This document shows, piece after piece, positions 6,801-6,964 of a DNA stretch of 6,964 nucleotides; position 1 is the first letter of the stretch; each line of letters begins with the position of its first letter. Where the stretch lies: the NCBI GenBank assembly GCA_013791675.1, contig VMTI01000274.1, positions 1 through 6,964 of the forward strand, written 5' to 3'. A program made the translations under genes and the position numbers. The notes under the pieces were generated by a model. It worked only from the letters and a program-made list of their open reading frames with translations, was not told the DNA's origin and searched no databases. The stretch is from a bacterium (lineage in GTDB: Bacteria > CG03).

Positions 6801-6964
6801 ACGGCGTGAACATGACTTCCGTAACCTTATATTTTAATAATCCCGTTGATCCCGTTTCGGCTAAGGCCGTCGCTGTTAAAGAATCGCAGGAGGATGTGAC
6901 ATTTACATACGCGATAACGGGAGCGAATAATAATATTTTAGCGCTCAAGCGGGATTTTTCTTAT
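3698..6964 (+). CDS. Exported Kelch-repeat protein with Ig/FN3-like and Big_5-like domains (3' partial)
   Basis: A single uninterrupted frame of 1089 codons runs to the last base, so the C-terminus is missing. Residues are numbered from GTG 3698. A Sec-type signal peptide is visible: Arg-rich stretch, hydrophobic core 'LLRLLFVFCVFLPA', likely cleavage after A37 in 'ASA'. Six Kelch motifs follow, each with a beta strand ending in Gly-Gly (G96-97, G149-150, G199-200, G249-250, G300-301, G358-360) and, except in the last, a 'D.W.F/Y...SS.W..I' strand pair (W120, W170, W220, W269, W325); this suggests a six-bladed propeller at about 90-375. Then come an unassigned beta-rich module (381-483), an Ig/FN3-like domain (488-597), an FN3 domain with 'SWTATGDDG' (600-716), three more Ig-like domains (718-820, 824-920, 924-1020), and the beginning of a Big_5-like domain (1022 on). 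No catalytic residues are recognised. Probably a secreted or outer-surface binding or adhesion protein. It may share a transcript with the upstream signalling genes. The ligand is unknown; an anchoring or secretion-sorting domain may lie beyond the window. Confidence 0.88.
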   Translation, partial: MPGANRERTAYVSVRRRISLLRLLFVFCVFLPAMASASKTIQENSAAAFSQGVFDRTLTYNERIYCANGWSALNGNIGPLINCRAADGGEKIILFGGQSSTSPVTRHNETYSFDAVSGSWEEIAVTTAPSSRTTFGMADDGGGKIVLSGGYDGLSELGDTWIFDTSASSWTLIECSTYPSARMGAAMARLSSDKILLFGGKQGAVSYSDTWIFNIAASSWTLINPPLSPSARANHAIANCGDGKVLLYGGESGGYLKDCWVYDFGASAWTEIDVSASNPGQRSGLAITYDSGIGRVLLFGGETQIGAEYSYNKALWMFNPSSEVWTQISVLNADPEKPEGRRQHIFCHSPGYGNILFGGGTAKTTSTDNKIFSDFKKYVISSSGTYTTKIYDTGVSVNPVEYKTFWRYFGGAGDIKYQIATSTNPANMTYTGPGGAGTYYTASPQALEPSRDGMRYLSVRIFLSCVPENVPDFYLSELDLKYNHVPETPVLYANPMKDGDSIFQAPKPTDIRAWFYWFHAVDPDDDKQYHSYEHLISTSPNFGVYISSSGISEQEGIIYSYYHPDDFYSEGKYYWKVRASDDYGVSGFSDVWTFYVDTTPPAAVTDLTAEKVLDSPGSVRLSWTATGDDGTIGNITGGEVRVQRLKWIPLTVWYAQGYKETIISTSASPGERISTVIDGLDDGTSYYFVIAYKDEVIDSNKNLANISNNNVFAWTDSPPEIISVSSPAEYAIVSGTAEIVFSSFDPDMPDGDELTYSIYLSADYMASWQTITEDLPGGTTFFYFDTLSFPNSDFCNIKVSARDRAGLTCENTSGVFIIRNPNYPPLVELTSPAEGAELAGEVWANWNISDGNPTDSHLSELSISSDSLSWTSIAENISGTSVSFNSKLFKDGFYFLKVRAEDSPVPSEIGEKIIQISIANGNTPPAPFSLVSPANGAVLNNEEISFIWNEPSDPDGDAVSYVLYYSTYSNFSHYESAETSLTNYISSVTNMNDYYWKVKAVDFRGMERESSETFIFSVYRGSMTVVRCLPEKGSYGVNMTSVTLYFNNPVDPVSAKAVAVKESQEDVTFTYAITGANNNILALKRDFSY
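4172..4369 (+). repeat. Near-identical tandem Kelch blade segments (blades 2 and 3)
   Basis: The 48 bases at 4172-4219 and at 4322-4369 match at 39 of 48 positions by hand alignment, with a 150-base (50-residue) period. Both encode D-T-W-I-F-x-x-x-A-S-S-W-T-L-I. About half of the nine differences are synonymous third-base changes. This indicates that these two blades duplicated more recently than the others. Confidence 0.8.
4838..5146 (+). other. Unassigned beta-rich module between Kelch and Ig-like domains
   Basis: Residues 381-483 of the surface protein begin 'SSSGTYTTKIYDTG' and end 'LSELDLKYN'. The pattern of alternating hydrophobic and aromatic residues, together with a closing strand '..YLSVRIFLS....DFYLSELDLKYN', suggests a beta-sandwich. 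I do not recognise a named family with confidence. It sits where Kelch ends and the Ig-like chain begins, so it may be a carbohydrate-binding-like or spacer module. Confidence 0.45.

Overview
The window carries three protein-coding genes, all on the + strand and tightly packed: a multi-PAS sensor histidine kinase (5' end cut by the window), a response regulator-GAF-histidine kinase hybrid overlapping it by 11 bases, and a very large exported Kelch/Ig-like surface protein that stays open to the last base. No RNA gene, insertion sequence, CRISPR array or clear terminator was found. The gene-free space is only about 70 bases (roughly 3630-3697).

Organism: the sequence suggests a Gram-negative-type, probably anaerobic, uncultured bacterium with moderate GC. 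The third gene combines Kelch blades, Ig/FN3-like modules with a 'SWTATGDDG' type motif, and the start of a Big_5-like module. From general knowledge this resembles long surface proteins of Elusimicrobiota and related candidate lineages. The assignment is an inference at phylum level only, and a moderate one.

Layout: (1) 2-1972, a membrane-anchored kinase: a transmembrane helix, a Cys-containing PAS, two further PAS domains, then an NtrB-like HisKA/HATPase core with phospho-acceptor His439. The second and third PAS domains each carry an uninterrupted GAA-codon tract (13 and 10 codons) at the same structural position, preceded by the same 15 bases. An 8-G homopolymer lies 35 bases before the second tract. 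(2) 1962-3629, a soluble protein with an N-terminal receiver (Asp75), a GAF domain and a second histidine kinase core (His332). (3) 3698-6964, a signal peptide, six Kelch motifs, an unassigned beta-type module and a chain of Ig/FN3-like domains.

How they may work together: the translational overlap makes genes 1 and 2 a probable signalling pair. The membrane kinase would phosphorylate the receiver of the second protein, which could then modulate its own kinase core and pass the signal to a regulator outside the window. No DNA-binding output domain is visible. The surface protein follows closely without a visible terminator and may be co-transcribed, but a functional link is speculative.

The most unusual observation is the pair of pure GAA microsatellites in the sensor kinase, along with the nearby G8 tract. 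Together they make this gene a candidate for slippage-driven length tuning and possibly on/off switching of a signalling protein.
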